Origin: Priestia megaterium NBRC 15308 = ATCC 14581
GTDB taxonomy: Bacteria; Bacillota; Bacilli; Bacillales; Bacillaceae_H
Reading direction: 5' to 3'
NCBI RefSeq assembly: GCF_000832985.1
Contig: NZ_CP009920.1
Span: 2,846,501-2,910,500 of the forward strand
Length of the DNA stretch: 64,000 bases
In this document: in pieces, positions 8,695-17,636 of the stretch
Numbering within the stretch: the first letter of the stretch is position 1
How the letters are laid out: each line of letters opens with the position of its first letter
Position numbers and translations under genes: made by a program
The notes under the pieces: model-generated
The model's input: only the letters and a program-made list of their open reading frames with translations
Told to the model about the DNA's origin: nothing
Database searches by the model: none

Positions 8695-9540
8695 TTAAAT
8701 TCTAGTTTCAGCAATGGCATCGCGTACTTTTTCAAGCGAGTGTTTAGAGGCATCTTTATTCGCAATCATTACATTAACGTACAAAGCATCAATGAGGCTT
8801 AGCTGTCCAATTCTTGAGGCAAGAGCTTCAGATCGATATTCTGTTTCTTCTGAACTCGTATAAAGAGAAACATCGACATTTTGGCTTAATGGAGATTTTG
8901 GAAAACCCGTAATACCGATCGTTTTGGCACCGTTCGCTTTTGCTGTATTTAAAATGTTCATCGTGTCTTTATTTGTTCCAGAATGAGAAATCACTACCGC
9001 TACATCCTGTTTTGTTAATTGAGAAGCGGACATAAGCTGGAAGTGGGAATCAATAAATGCAAACGTTTTAATTCCTGTTCGAACAAATTTATGAAAAGCA
9101 TCCATAGCCACTACGGAAGACCCGCCCGTGCCATAAAACTGAACTTTATCCGCCTTCATAAGAAGTTTGACGGCTTTTTCAATAGCGTTGCTTTCTAGTA
9201 TTTGTAATGTATTTTCAAGCGTTCGCACATTGGAGCGAAAGATTTTTTCAGCAATCGTTTTTTCATTATCCGTTTCAGCAATTTCCTCGTGAATCTGCTG
9301 AATAGGTGTCATAATTTCAGCAGCCAGCGCTATTTTCATCGCTTGATAGCCCTTGAAGCCAATTCGTTTACAAAAGCGAAAGACTGTTGCATCAGCTACA
9401 TTTAAATCGTCTGCCACTTCGTTAATGGTACTGTGAATAATTTGTTCCGGCTGTTCTAAAATATAATTTGCTATTTTTTTCTCTTTTTCACTGAATCTAG
9501 CATAGTGAGAACGAATTTTTCCTAAGCAATTTTGCGTCAT
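8695..9540 (-). CDS. RpiR/MurR family transcriptional regulator (SIS domain), gluconate locus
   Basis: 281 residues: N-terminal RpiR-type helix-turn-helix (about residues 1-77, with VADDLNVADATVFRFCKRIG) and a C-terminal SIS sugar-phosphate binding domain (about 125-260; FYGTGGSS and VVISHSGTNKDT). The family senses phosphorylated sugars, here plausibly 6-phosphogluconate. It is divergent from 6-phosphogluconate dehydrogenase and gluconokinase and shares a 150-bp intergenic region with two inverted repeats that may be its operators. B. subtilis uses a GntR-family regulator for gluconate, so this is a different regulatory solution. Confidence 0.85.
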   Translation of the reverse strand: MTQNCLGKIRSHYARFSEKEKKIANYILEQPEQIIHSTINEVADDLNVADATVFRFCKRIGFKGYQAMKIALAAEIMTPIQQIHEEIAETDNEKTIAEKIFRSNVRTLENTLQILESNAIEKAVKLLMKADKVQFYGTGGSSVVAMDAFHKFVRTGIKTFAFIDSHFQLMSASQLTKQDVAVVISHSGTNKDTMNILNTAKANGAKTIGITGFPKSPLSQNVDVSLYTSSEETEYRSEALASRIGQLSLIDALYVNVMIANKDASKHSLEKVRDAIAETRI

Positions 9541-9599
9541 AACTGATGTTCCTTTCCACGAATTTAGTAGTAAAAAGAGTATAGCACAAAAATATGAGT

Positions 9600-9612
9600 G
9601 AAAAAAATTTTC
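9600..9612. promoter_or_regulatory. Candidate RpiR operator, upstream copy
   Basis: Inverted repeat GAAAA-AAA-TTTTC just upstream of the gnd promoter. Resembles the TGAAA-N5-TTTCA site at 9661; assignment to the adjacent regulator is inference. Confidence 0.35.
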
Positions 9613-9613
9613 T

Positions 9614-9627
9614 TGTAAACGATTGCA
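9614..9627. promoter_or_regulatory. CcpA site (cre) in the gnd-gntK promoter
   Basis: TGTAAACGATTGCA matches the cre pattern TGNAANCGNWNNCA completely. It overlaps the -35 hexamer TTGCAA (9623-9628), which fits repression by preferred sugars. Confidence 0.65.
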
Positions 9628-9650
9628 AAATGAAAAATAATTCGTATAAT
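9623..9650 (+). promoter_or_regulatory. SigA promoter of the gnd-gntK operon
   Basis: TTGCAA (9623-9628), 16-base spacer, TATAAT (9645-9650); about 40 bases before the gnd start. Confidence 0.65.
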
Positions 9651-9660
9651 GGAGGTAATG

Positions 9661-9675
9661 TGAAATTTTTTTTCA
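9661..9675. promoter_or_regulatory. Candidate RpiR operator, downstream copy
   Basis: TGAAA-TTTTT-TTTCA, a perfect 5-5-5 inverted repeat just after the expected transcription start and before the gnd ribosome site, a position suited to repression. Confidence 0.45.
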
Positions 9676-9690
9676 AAGGGAGTTTGTAAA

Positions 9691-10590
9691 ATGAAAATTG
9701 GATTAATCGGTTTAGGAAAAATGGGATATAATTTATCATTAAATTTAATGGACAACCATCATGAAGTAGTAGCTTATGATGTAAATAAAGAAGCGGTAGA
9801 AAAACTTGCAAATGAAGGAGCAACTGGCGCCTTTACTGTTGAAGAGTTAGTTAATGAACTTCCTCATTCACCTAAAGTTGTATGGATTATGGTTCCGGCT
9901 GGAGAAGTAACGGAAAATGTTATTACAGAACTAAAAGAACTTCTGTCAGAAGGAGATATTATAATAGATGGAGGAAACTCTAATTATAAAGAATCTGTTC
10001 GACGTGCTCAGGATCTTCAGGAAAAAGGTATTTACTTCTTTGATGTAGGGACAAGCGGCGGAATGGAAGGCGCAAGAAACGGAGCGTGTACAATGATTGG
10101 CGGAGATGCGGAAGTATTCCGTACAATTGAACCGGTTTTTAATGATATTTGCGTAGAAAATGGATTTATGTACGCAGGTAAAAGCGGAAGCGGTCACTTT
10201 TTAAAAATGGTTCACAATGGTGTAGAATATGGAATGATGCAATCCATTGCTGAAGGATTTGAAGTTCTGGAAAAAAGTCAGTTTGATTTCGACTATGAAG
10301 CCGTAGCACGCGTTTGGAATAACGGATCTGTTGTTCGTTCTTGGTTGATGGAACTAACGGAAAATGCGTTTTCAAAAGATCCTAAATTAGACAGTATTAA
10401 AGGAGTCATGCAGTCTTCTGGAGAAGGGAAATGGACCGTAGAGACTGCTCTTGATCTTCAAACGGCAACTCCTGTTATTGCTTTATCGCTAATGATGCGC
10501 TATCGTTCATTAGAGGAAGATACATTTACAGGAAAAGTTGTAGCAGCACTTCGAAACGAATTCGGCGGCCACGGTGTTGTAAATAAGTAA
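9691..10590 (+). CDS. 6-phosphogluconate dehydrogenase, decarboxylating (short GndA/YqeC type)
   Basis: Oxidises 6-phosphogluconate to ribulose 5-phosphate and CO2 with NAD(P)+. N-terminal Rossmann fold GLGKMG (residues 7-12), substrate motif DVGTSGGMEGA (about 117) and GSGHFLKMVHNGVEYG (about 165, with the catalytic Lys and the Asn/Glu of the family). At 299 residues it is the short form, lacking the long C-terminal helical domain of Gnd enzymes of ~470 residues. ATG start with AAAGGGAG upstream. First gene of a two-gene operon with gluconokinase; cre and probable RpiR sites lie in its promoter. Confidence 0.9.
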   Translation: MKIGLIGLGKMGYNLSLNLMDNHHEVVAYDVNKEAVEKLANEGATGAFTVEELVNELPHSPKVVWIMVPAGEVTENVITELKELLSEGDIIIDGGNSNYKESVRRAQDLQEKGIYFFDVGTSGGMEGARNGACTMIGGDAEVFRTIEPVFNDICVENGFMYAGKSGSGHFLKMVHNGVEYGMMQSIAEGFEVLEKSQFDFDYEAVARVWNNGSVVRSWLMELTENAFSKDPKLDSIKGVMQSSGEGKWTVETALDLQTATPVIALSLMMRYRSLEEDTFTGKVVAALRNEFGGHGVVNK

Positions 10591-10615
10591 AGTAGTAAAA
10601 TAGGGGGACAGCAGC

Positions 10616-12157
10616 ATGAGCAAAAAATATGCAATAGGTGTAGATATCGGAACAACGAGTACAAAGTCTGTATTGTTTTCAGTAGACGGTACAGTCATTG
10701 CAAATCATGGGATTGAGTATCCATTATACTCGCCGACGCCCGCGATGGCTGAGCAAGATCCTGAAGAAATTTTTCAAGCAGTTGTACGTACAATTCAAAC
10801 GGTTGTAAAAACGAGCGATGTAAAACCTGATGATATTTTATGCGTTTCATTCAGCTCAGCTATGCACAGTGTTATTGCCGTTGATCAGCAGGGAAAACCG
10901 CTGACAAAATGTATCACGTGGGCGGATAATAGAAGTGCAGAATGGACGGAAAAAATTAAAAATGAATACAATGGCCATGAGATTTATTTACGTACGGGTA
11001 CGCCTATTCATCCAATGTCGCCGCTTTCCAAGCTAACATGGCTTTCTAATGAACAGCCTGAATTAGTGAAGGGAACACATAAGTTTATTTCGATTAAAGA
11101 ATATGTATTCTTTAAGTTGTTTAACGAATATGTTATCGACTATTCGATTGCATCAGCAACGGGTTTGTTTAATCTAAAAAATCTTGCGTGGGATGAAGAA
11201 GCACTTAAAGTAGCAGGTGTTACAACTGATCAGTTATCCACTCCTGTTTCAACAATGCATCAGTTAAAAGGGTTAAACCCAGCGCTTGCAGTTGACATGC
11301 ATTTACTTCCAAATACGCCCTTTATTGTAGGTGCAAGTGACGGCGTATTATCAAATTTAGGCGTAAATGCAATTGAACCAGGCGTTGTGGCTGTGACAAT
11401 CGGGACAAGCGGAGCTATTCGAGCAGTGACTGACAAGCCAGTAGTCGATCCCAAAGGTCGTATTTTCTGTTATGCGTTGACAGAAGACCACTGGGTAATT
11501 GGCGGCCCTGTGAATAACGGCGGTATGATTTTCAGATGGGCTCGCGATCAGTTTGGAGCGTCGGAAGTAGAAACAGCTAAACGCCTTGGAAAAGATCCGT
11601 ATGAAGTATTAACGGATATTGCAGCTTTAGTGAAACCGGGAGCGGACGGCTTATTGTTTCACCCATACCTTTCAGGAGAGCGTGCGCCGCTTTGGGATGC
11701 AAATGCTAAAGGTTCATTCTTTGGCCTAGGTTTGCATCATAAAAAAGAACATATGATTCGTGCTGTATTAGAAGGAGTTATCTTTAACTTGTATACGGTA
11801 TTATTGGCACTTGAAGAGTTAATTGGAGAGCCTACAAAAATTCAGGCAACGGGCGGATTTGCACGTTCCGCACTTTGGCGTCAAATGATGGCAGATATTT
11901 TTAACCAAGAAGTATCCGTGCCGGAAAGTTTTGAAAGTTCATGTCTAGGAGCAGTTATCCTTGGCTTATATAGCCTTGGCGAAGTTGACTCATTAAACGT
12001 TGTTTCTGATATGGTTGGAGCGACTAATCATCATTATCCAATCAAAGAAAACAGTGAAGTATATAAAGAGTTAACGGCTATCTATATTCGTTTGGCTCGC
12101 TTATTTAAAGAAGAATACGAAAGCATTACGGCTTTTCAAAAAAAATATGTACATTAA
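10616..12157 (+). CDS. gntK: Gluconokinase (FGGY carbohydrate kinase)
   Basis: 513-residue FGGY kinase that phosphorylates D-gluconate with ATP. The N-terminal phosphate loop is GVDIGTTSTKSVLF (residues 8-21), the FGGY-type C-terminal region includes GPVNNGGMIF and ATGGFARSALWRQMMADIF (about 418-436). Lies 25 bases after the dehydrogenase with its own ribosome site (AGGGGGAC), so they form one operon: gluconate to 6-phosphogluconate to ribulose 5-phosphate. A xylulose kinase role is possible from sequence alone, but the neighbours favour gluconate. Closed by a strong terminator. Confidence 0.88.
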   Translation: MSKKYAIGVDIGTTSTKSVLFSVDGTVIANHGIEYPLYSPTPAMAEQDPEEIFQAVVRTIQTVVKTSDVKPDDILCVSFSSAMHSVIAVDQQGKPLTKCITWADNRSAEWTEKIKNEYNGHEIYLRTGTPIHPMSPLSKLTWLSNEQPELVKGTHKFISIKEYVFFKLFNEYVIDYSIASATGLFNLKNLAWDEEALKVAGVTTDQLSTPVSTMHQLKGLNPALAVDMHLLPNTPFIVGASDGVLSNLGVNAIEPGVVAVTIGTSGAIRAVTDKPVVDPKGRIFCYALTEDHWVIGGPVNNGGMIFRWARDQFGASEVETAKRLGKDPYEVLTDIAALVKPGADGLLFHPYLSGERAPLWDANAKGSFFGLGLHHKKEHMIRAVLEGVIFNLYTVLLALEELIGEPTKIQATGGFARSALWRQMMADIFNQEVSVPESFESSCLGAVILGLYSLGEVDSLNVVSDMVGATNHHYPIKENSEVYKELTAIYIRLARLFKEEYESITAFQKKYVH

Positions 12158-12161
12158 GTTC

Positions 12162-12199
12162 AAAAATCATCGCTTGAAGTTTTCAAGCGATGATTTTTT
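12162..12199 (+). terminator. Terminator after gntK
   Basis: 16-bp perfect stem (AAAATCATCGCTTGAA arm) with a short loop and T-run. Confidence 0.85.
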
Positions 12200-12435
12200 G
12201 CGTGTTAGGTTATCTAACAACCAAAAGAGTTGACACTACACAATATATAAAAGTTCCCTCAAATAATGTTACAATTTGTCCAGTGTATCCCCGTTTCTCA
12301 TTAAATATAATAAGGAATAACGTTAGTATTTATCACATACTAGAAGGAATCGTCACAAACGCCTCTATATTTCAGAAAATTCAAATAAAATTTGTTTTTT
12401 GAAATGAACTTATTTTATGAAAAGGGGTTTTATGG

Positions 12436-13962
12436 ATGAAAACACAAATTGAGCAAGATGGAATTGTAACGCTCACAGATGAGACGCACAATCAGCTGAG
12501 CGGCAGTGACCTTTGGAATGAGGATTTACGTCCGACTACGATGAAAGAGCATTCTTGGAAAGGAGTTAACTTTGCCACGCTTTGGATTGGGATGTGTCTG
12601 TGTATTCCAGCTTACACAATGGCGAGTGGAATGATGACGCTTGGAATGAACTGGTGGCAAGCAATTGGTACAATCTTTTTAGGAAATGTTATTGTTCTTA
12701 TTCCTATTTTGCTTAATTCTCACGCTGGAACCAAGTTTGGTATTCCTTATCCAGTATTTGCCCGCCTGTGGTTTGGAGATAAAGGAGCACATATCCCAGC
12801 ACTGGCTAGGGCCATCGTGGCTGCTGGGTGGTTTGGAATTAATACGTGGATTGGAACGGAAGCAATTGATACACTGCTAAGCGCTTCGTTTTCATCTTGG
12901 AACGGCTTAGCTGGTCATACAGCCATTGTATTTGCTCTTTTTTGGCTTTTAAATGTAGGAGTGGCATATAAAGGACCGCAAGCGATTAAAGTATTAGGAG
13001 CGATTGCTGCTCCGGTTATTGGTATTTCAGCTATTATTCTTTTTATCTGGGCTTATACAAACTCCGGAGGGTGGGGCCCGATTTTATCTACGCCTTCTAA
13101 ATTTACATCAACCAGAGAATTTCTAGCTGTATTTTTCCCTGCTTTAACCGGAGTCATTGCATTTTGGGCGACGCTCGCTTTGAACATTCCTGATTTTTGT
13201 CGATATGCTAGAAGTCAAAAATCTCAAATGGTTGCGCAAACCTTCTCTTTGCCATTGACGATGAGTATTTTTTCATTTATTGGAATTGCTGTTACCTCAG
13301 CAACAATCGTTATATTTGGAGAAGCTATTTGGGATCCAGTGGCCTTGGTAGCTAAATTCCCTCCTTTTATCATTTTCTTAGGAACAATCGTTATCGTGCT
13401 TTCTTCTTTAACGATTAATGTGGGAGCAAATATCGTCGCACCAGCTCGTGCAATTGAGAATCTGAATCCAAAGAAAATCACGTTTGCGATGGGGGCGCTA
13501 GTGACCGGTATTTTTGCTATTTTACTTCAGCCATGGTACATCATGTCTAATTTCGGGAACTATATTTTCGGCTGGCTTGGAACATACGGAGCGCTGCTTG
13601 GCCCTATAGACGGCATCGCCATTGCTGACTACTGGCTTGTAAGAAGGAGACAGATGGCATTAAAGGATTTATATGAGGTAAACGGTCGCTACAGTTATTC
13701 AACAGGTTTTAATAAAAACGGTATTTATGCATTAGTAATTGGCGTGGCCATACCCGTTTTAGGCTTACTGATTCCTGGACTGCGCTTTTTATGGGATAAT
13801 GCCTGGACATTTGGTCTATTCATTTCTATCATCGCTTACACGTATCTCATGAGAGGAGATAAAAGTATATTAGCGCCGGGGGAATATGAAGAAATAACGT
13901 TAAAAACAAGCGAAAAAACGATTATCGACAGTCAAACGGCTGATCCAACCATCACCAAATAA
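12436..13962 (+). CDS. NCS1 family nucleobase/allantoin/hydantoin permease
   Basis: 508-residue membrane transporter with about 12 transmembrane segments, starting after a ~50-residue cytoplasmic tail. NCS1 hallmarks: NEDLRPTTMKEHSW before TM1, WIGMCLCIPAYTMASGMM in TM1, GIPYPVFARLWFG between TM2 and TM3, and ALNIPDFCRYARSQK after TM6. Substrate within NCS1 (allantoin, hydantoin, uracil, cytosine) cannot be read off; length is near B. subtilis PucI. It sits as a single gene between gluconokinase and the gluconate permease, with no purine or pyrimidine catabolic genes nearby. The preceding 278 bases hold no clear promoter that I can defend. Confidence 0.8.
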   Translation: MKTQIEQDGIVTLTDETHNQLSGSDLWNEDLRPTTMKEHSWKGVNFATLWIGMCLCIPAYTMASGMMTLGMNWWQAIGTIFLGNVIVLIPILLNSHAGTKFGIPYPVFARLWFGDKGAHIPALARAIVAAGWFGINTWIGTEAIDTLLSASFSSWNGLAGHTAIVFALFWLLNVGVAYKGPQAIKVLGAIAAPVIGISAIILFIWAYTNSGGWGPILSTPSKFTSTREFLAVFFPALTGVIAFWATLALNIPDFCRYARSQKSQMVAQTFSLPLTMSIFSFIGIAVTSATIVIFGEAIWDPVALVAKFPPFIIFLGTIVIVLSSLTINVGANIVAPARAIENLNPKKITFAMGALVTGIFAILLQPWYIMSNFGNYIFGWLGTYGALLGPIDGIAIADYWLVRRRQMALKDLYEVNGRYSYSTGFNKNGIYALVIGVAIPVLGLLIPGLRFLWDNAWTFGLFISIIAYTYLMRGDKSILAPGEYEEITLKTSEKTIIDSQTADPTITK

Positions 13963-13970
13963 ACAAGAAG

Positions 13971-14001
13971 AATCCAATCATTAACATGATTGGATTTTTT
14001 T
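13971..14001 (+). terminator. Terminator after the NCS1 permease
   Basis: 10-bp perfect stem AATCCAATCA/TGATTGGATT followed by seven Ts. Confidence 0.8.
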
Positions 14002-14054
14002 ATGTGTTAAAACTGTATGGAAGAAAATTGATAAAATTTTTTTGAGTTTTTTTA

Positions 14055-14083
14055 TTGATTTAAGAATTTTTTTTTCATATAAT
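14055..14083 (+). promoter_or_regulatory. SigA promoter of gntP
   Basis: TTGATT (14055-14060), 17-base spacer, TATAAT (14078-14083), about 150 bases before the gntP start. Confidence 0.6.
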
Positions 14084-14099
14084 TTAAGTAATAAAAAAA

Positions 14100-14138
14100 T
14101 GAAATCGTTTTCTGAAATAATTAATGTAAACGATTTCG
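14100..14138. promoter_or_regulatory. Two cre-like CcpA sites in the gntP leader
   Basis: TGAAATCGTTTTCT (14100-14113) and TGTAAACGATTTCG (14125-14138) each differ from the cre pattern at the last base. They lie just downstream of the predicted start site, where CcpA would act as a roadblock. A third, weaker match (AGAAAGCGTTTACT, 14197-14210) abuts the ribosome site. Confidence 0.6.
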
Positions 14139-14232
14139 ATATTTGGAACTTATTTTTTAAAAAATTCACAGGGTGTAGAGCTTTTTTGTCACATGAAGAA
14201 AGCGTTTACTTAAAGGGAAGGTGGAAAGCAAG

Positions 14233-15561
14233 ATGGATGCATACTTATTAGCTATTACAGTTGCCGCAATTGTTATTGTTATTGTAGGTGTTTCAGTTTT
14301 TAAATGGCATGCGTTTATTAGTTTAACGGTTGCGAGTTTGTTTTTAGCAATTGCTTCTGGATTATCAATGGATAAAATTGTTGGCGCTTACGAAACGGGA
14401 GTGGGCGGTGTTTTAGGCCACTTAGTAGGAATTTTAGCGCTGGGAACAATTTTAGGTAAGCTGATGGCCGATTCAGGTGCCGGCATGCAGGTAGCGGATT
14501 ATTTCGTAAGAATATTCGGTGTGAAAAGACTGCCATGGGCGATGCTAGTAGCAGGTTTCATTATTGGTATTCCTGTTTTCTTCGAAGTAGGAATTTTAAT
14601 CTTACTGCCTTTAGTTATTTCTATTCATAAAACAACAAAACAAAATATATTATTGATTGCTCTGCCAGTTATTGCAGGATTATCAATTGTTCATGGTCTC
14701 GTTCCTCCTCATCCAGGAGCGATGGCAGCTATTAGTATTTACGGAGCAAATACGGGGAAAGTACTTTTATATGCATTAATCATTTCAATTCCAGCTGCAG
14801 TTATCGCTGGACCAGTTTTTGCAAAGTGGGTTCACAAACGAGTGGTTCCAGAAGGAGAACCTGATCTAATTCGTATTACGACAACATCAAAAGATCTTCC
14901 TGGTACAGGCGTTTCATTTTTTGTCATTTTACTGCCCGTTCTATTAATGGTCTTAGCAGCTATAGCACCTGTTATTAACGGATTGCCAAACGGCGTAGTG
15001 AAGTTTGTAGAATTAATAGGAAGCCCATTAATTGCACTTTTAATTGCTTGTTTTGCAGCGTTTTACCTGCTTGGAAAACGTCAAGGTATGACAAAAGATG
15101 TGATTAAAAAACTAACGGAAGAATGTTTGCTTCCTGTAGGATCTATTGTCTTAATTATTGGTGCAGGGGGCGGCTTCAAACAAGTATTAATCGATAGCGG
15201 AGTAGGGACAACAATTGGTCAAATGTCTGAACATCTGTCACTGTCGCCGCTTGTACTTGCATTTTTAATTGCTGGGTTAATCCGTATCGCTACAGGTTCA
15301 GCAACAGTTGCATTAACAACAGCGGCGGGTATTGTCTCACCAATCATTGAGCACATGTCCGGTGTTAACTTAGAACTTCTTGTTATCGTTACTGGTGCGG
15401 GTTCACTAATGTTCTCTCACGTTAATGATGCTGGCTTCTGGATGGTGAAGGAGTATTTAGGATTAACAGTGAAAGAAACATTCAAAACATGGACCGTTTT
15501 GGAAACGCTTCTATCCTTTATTGCTTTTGCAGGAGCACTTATTCTAAATGCACTAATCTAA
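14233..15561 (+). CDS. gntP: Gluconate:H+ symporter GntP
   Basis: 442-residue GntP-family permease with about 12 hydrophobic segments, taking up D-gluconate across the cytoplasmic membrane. Family signatures: SVFKWHAFISLTVASL in TM1-2, GILALGTILGKLMADSGAG (about residue 69), IPVFFEVGILILLPLV and GLVPPHPGAMAA. The start is ATG 14233 with GGAAGGTGG 8 bases upstream; an in-frame GTG at 14221 overlaps that ribosome site. Own promoter and cre sites; supplies substrate to the gluconokinase 2 kb upstream. Confidence 0.9.
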   Translation: MDAYLLAITVAAIVIVIVGVSVFKWHAFISLTVASLFLAIASGLSMDKIVGAYETGVGGVLGHLVGILALGTILGKLMADSGAGMQVADYFVRIFGVKRLPWAMLVAGFIIGIPVFFEVGILILLPLVISIHKTTKQNILLIALPVIAGLSIVHGLVPPHPGAMAAISIYGANTGKVLLYALIISIPAAVIAGPVFAKWVHKRVVPEGEPDLIRITTTSKDLPGTGVSFFVILLPVLLMVLAAIAPVINGLPNGVVKFVELIGSPLIALLIACFAAFYLLGKRQGMTKDVIKKLTEECLLPVGSIVLIIGAGGGFKQVLIDSGVGTTIGQMSEHLSLSPLVLAFLIAGLIRIATGSATVALTTAAGIVSPIIEHMSGVNLELLVIVTGAGSLMFSHVNDAGFWMVKEYLGLTVKETFKTWTVLETLLSFIAFAGALILNALI

Positions 15562-15605
15562 AAATAAGACTCTTTTACTCTATGTAAAAGAGTCTTATTT
15601 TTTTT
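15561..15605 (+). terminator. Terminator after gntP
   Basis: About 18-bp perfect stem (AAATAAGACTCTTTTAC arm) with a long T-run. Confidence 0.88.
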
Positions 15606-15715
15606 ATGAAAAAAAGAATTTACAAGAATAATAATCAAAATATTTTATTTATTCGTTAAATTATGGCAGAATAGAAATAGAAGAACAATAGCTTCTAAGA
15701 AGGGAATGACAGAGA

Positions 15716-16327
15716 GTGAGTAATCAACTAGTATTTTTCACAAACTTTTCAGAAGGAAAATTAGATTCAGACGTTTCTTGGTATTGTCCACCAGCTCAAT
15801 TTCAAATTGATACGGAAACGAATCGATTAGTGATTAAAACAGATGCTAAAACAGATTTTTGGCAGCGTACTCATTATGGTTTTGAAGCGGACAATGGACA
15901 CTTTCTTTACCGTGAAGTAGAAGGCGACTTTGAAATCATGACAAAGGTGCATACATATCCAGTTAATCGCTACGATCAAGCAGGTCTCATGATTCGTGTA
16001 TCAAAAGATACGTGGATCAAAACGTCAGTTGAATACAATCCCGATGGTCCTAACCAATTAGGAGCAGTGGTAACCAACCAGGGCTTCTCAGATTGGTCCA
16101 GTCAAAATTTTACTCAAAACAAATCAGCGCTTTATTTTAAAATTCAGCGAAAAAACGATGATTACACCGTTTGTTATTCAAGTGATGGAGATTCGTGGAC
16201 TCAGCTTCGACTCGCTTACTTATTGAACTCATCCAAAGAACCTGTTCAAGTTGGCATTTACGCTTGTAGTCCTCAAGGAGAAGGATATGAAGCCCAATTT
16301 GATTTTATAAAAGTAGAAAAAATTTAA
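15716..16327 (+). CDS. DUF1349 concanavalin-like protein
   Basis: 203 residues, no signal peptide, matching the DUF1349 family (concanavalin A-like beta-sandwich) seen in carbohydrate-related loci. Typical stretches are SWYCPPAQFQI near the N-terminus, DQAGLMIRVSKDTWIKTSVE (about residue 87) and the C-terminal GIYACSPQGEGYEAQFDFI. Starts at GTG 15716 with AGAAGGGA upstream; an overlapping ATG leads out of frame to a stop. Monocistronic between gntP and a bidirectional terminator. Biochemical role not established. Confidence 0.75.
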   Translation: MSNQLVFFTNFSEGKLDSDVSWYCPPAQFQIDTETNRLVIKTDAKTDFWQRTHYGFEADNGHFLYREVEGDFEIMTKVHTYPVNRYDQAGLMIRVSKDTWIKTSVEYNPDGPNQLGAVVTNQGFSDWSSQNFTQNKSALYFKIQRKNDDYTVCYSSDGDSWTQLRLAYLLNSSKEPVQVGIYACSPQGEGYEAQFDFIKVEKI

Positions 16328-16329
16328 AT

Positions 16330-16368
16330 AAAAAACACGATTTAGTCACAGCTAAATCGTGTTTTTTA
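16330..16368. terminator. Bidirectional terminator
   Basis: About 16-bp perfect stem (AAAACACGATTTAG arm) with A- and T-runs on the two sides, between the DUF1349 gene and the convergent YitT-type gene. Confidence 0.85.
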
Positions 16369-16986
16369 TTTGGAAATCGCATTATCTAAAGGCTGTGTAA
16401 CAGAAGCGGGTGTGGGTTGATTGTGTAAAGCAATTTTTTGTTTAAAGTAGCTGATAACAAACCCTGTAATTGCAATAGACATGACAGAGAAAATTCCTTT
16501 TGAAAATCCAATTGAATACATGCTCGACAGCACGACAAGGAAATCAAATGAAAAATTCACTTTTCCAGGATCCCAGCCGAATTTTCGCTGTGCGAATAGC
16601 GCTAGAATATTAGCACCGCCGAGAGAAGCTCCGTTCATAAATAAAATGGATAACCCAAGGCCTGCAATTAGTCCGCCAGTAACAGCACCCATAAGGCTGG
16701 GAAGTGTAAAGGAAGGAAGCAAGTGATCGAGTGAAGTGAGAAGTGATAGTAAAGACACTGATCCTATAGTTGTGGCGGTAAATTTCCATCCCATTTGAAA
16801 GAAGGAAAAGAGATAAAAAGGAATATTAATGAGAAAAAAGATCACCGCAAATGATAAAGGAAGAGCATATGACAAGCTGAGAGATAGACCAGCTGTTCCT
16901 CCCGTCACTACGTGAGAGTGTCGCAAGATAAGGACACCAATACTTGCAATTGTACATCCAAGAATAATCCATAAAACTTTTCGCAT
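16366..16986 (-). CDS. YitT/YczE-type integral membrane protein
   Basis: 206 residues with five or six hydrophobic segments. The pattern VVTGGTAGLSLSLSYALPL followed by FFLINIPFYLFSFFQMGWKF, and later MGAVTGGLIAGLGLSILF, is that of the YczE/YyaS/YitT family of unknown function. The start is ATG 16986 with AAAGGAG 7 bases upstream; the frame extends to 17034 without a ribosome site. Divergent from the Lrp/AsnC regulator at 17160, which may control it (inference). Confidence 0.8.
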   Translation of the reverse strand: MRKVLWIILGCTIASIGVLILRHSHVVTGGTAGLSLSLSYALPLSFAVIFFLINIPFYLFSFFQMGWKFTATTIGSVSLLSLLTSLDHLLPSFTLPSLMGAVTGGLIAGLGLSILFMNGASLGGANILALFAQRKFGWDPGKVNFSFDFLVVLSSMYSIGFSKGIFSVMSIAITGFVISYFKQKIALHNQPTPASVTQPLDNAISK

Positions 16987-17159
16987 AAATAAACTCCTTT
17001 GTTTGTTTTTTTCTGAATTTTCATTTTCAATCATCTACTTTAATGATAGGATATTAAATAAAGAAAACACATGCATAAGTGAAGGAAATAATACTTGTTC
17101 TGTTATCAACTTGAATGAAGATTTTATTTATTATATTCATTTTGAAAGGAAAGGTTTGT

Positions 17160-17609
17160 ATGGATCAAATCGATGTACAATTATTATCTATTTTGCAAAA
17201 AGATGGGCGTATGACGATTAGTGATTTATCAAAAAATCTGGCTCTTAGCCGTCCAAGCGTATCAGAAAGACTGCAGCGTCTGCAGGAACGAGGAGTGATC
17301 CAGCGTTTCAGCGCTACGGTGTCTCCGAAAGCTTTAGGAAGAGATACACAGCTATTTATTCAAGTAAGCGAATTAAAAAGAAAACCAGAGGAATTTGAAG
17401 ACTTTATTGAGCAAAATGAAGATGTACTTGAATGTCATCGTGTAACGGGGCCGGTTTCTTATTTTATCAAAGCAGCGGTGTGTGGAATGGAAGGGCTTCG
17501 AATGCTGGTTGATGAACTGATTCCTTATGGAAACGTGAATACGTCGATTATTTTAAAGTCGCCTGTAGAAAACAGGATGATTACTCCTGTACAAAAACCG
17601 GCCCCATAA
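17160..17609 (+). CDS. Lrp/AsnC family transcriptional regulator
   Basis: 149 residues: N-terminal helix-turn-helix beginning MDQIDVQLLSILQKDGRMTI with recognition-helix region LALSRPSVSERLQRL (about residues 28-42), then the RAM effector domain (about 65-140). The start is ATG 17160 with GAAAGGAAAGG upstream; an in-frame ATG at 17115 lacks a site. Divergent from the YitT-type membrane protein, a common arrangement for Lrp regulators and small transporters. Effector unknown. Confidence 0.85.
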   Translation: MDQIDVQLLSILQKDGRMTISDLSKNLALSRPSVSERLQRLQERGVIQRFSATVSPKALGRDTQLFIQVSELKRKPEEFEDFIEQNEDVLECHRVTGPVSYFIKAAVCGMEGLRMLVDELIPYGNVNTSIILKSPVENRMITPVQKPAP

Positions 17610-17624
17610 GAGGCCGGTTTTTTG
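17593..17624 (+). terminator. Terminator after the Lrp-type gene
   Basis: GC-rich stem AAACCGGCC/GGCCGGTTT with T-run, starting within the last codons. Confidence 0.85.
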
Positions 17625-17636
17625 TATAAGAACATA

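Noticed and set aside
12190-12402. 70-codon open frame upstream of the NCS1 permease
   Set aside because: AT-rich, begins inside the gntK terminator, has no ribosome site and no recognisable product.
14042-14251. 69-codon open frame overlapping the gntP leader
   Set aside because: It runs through the promoter, cre sites and the gntP start; better explained as leader.
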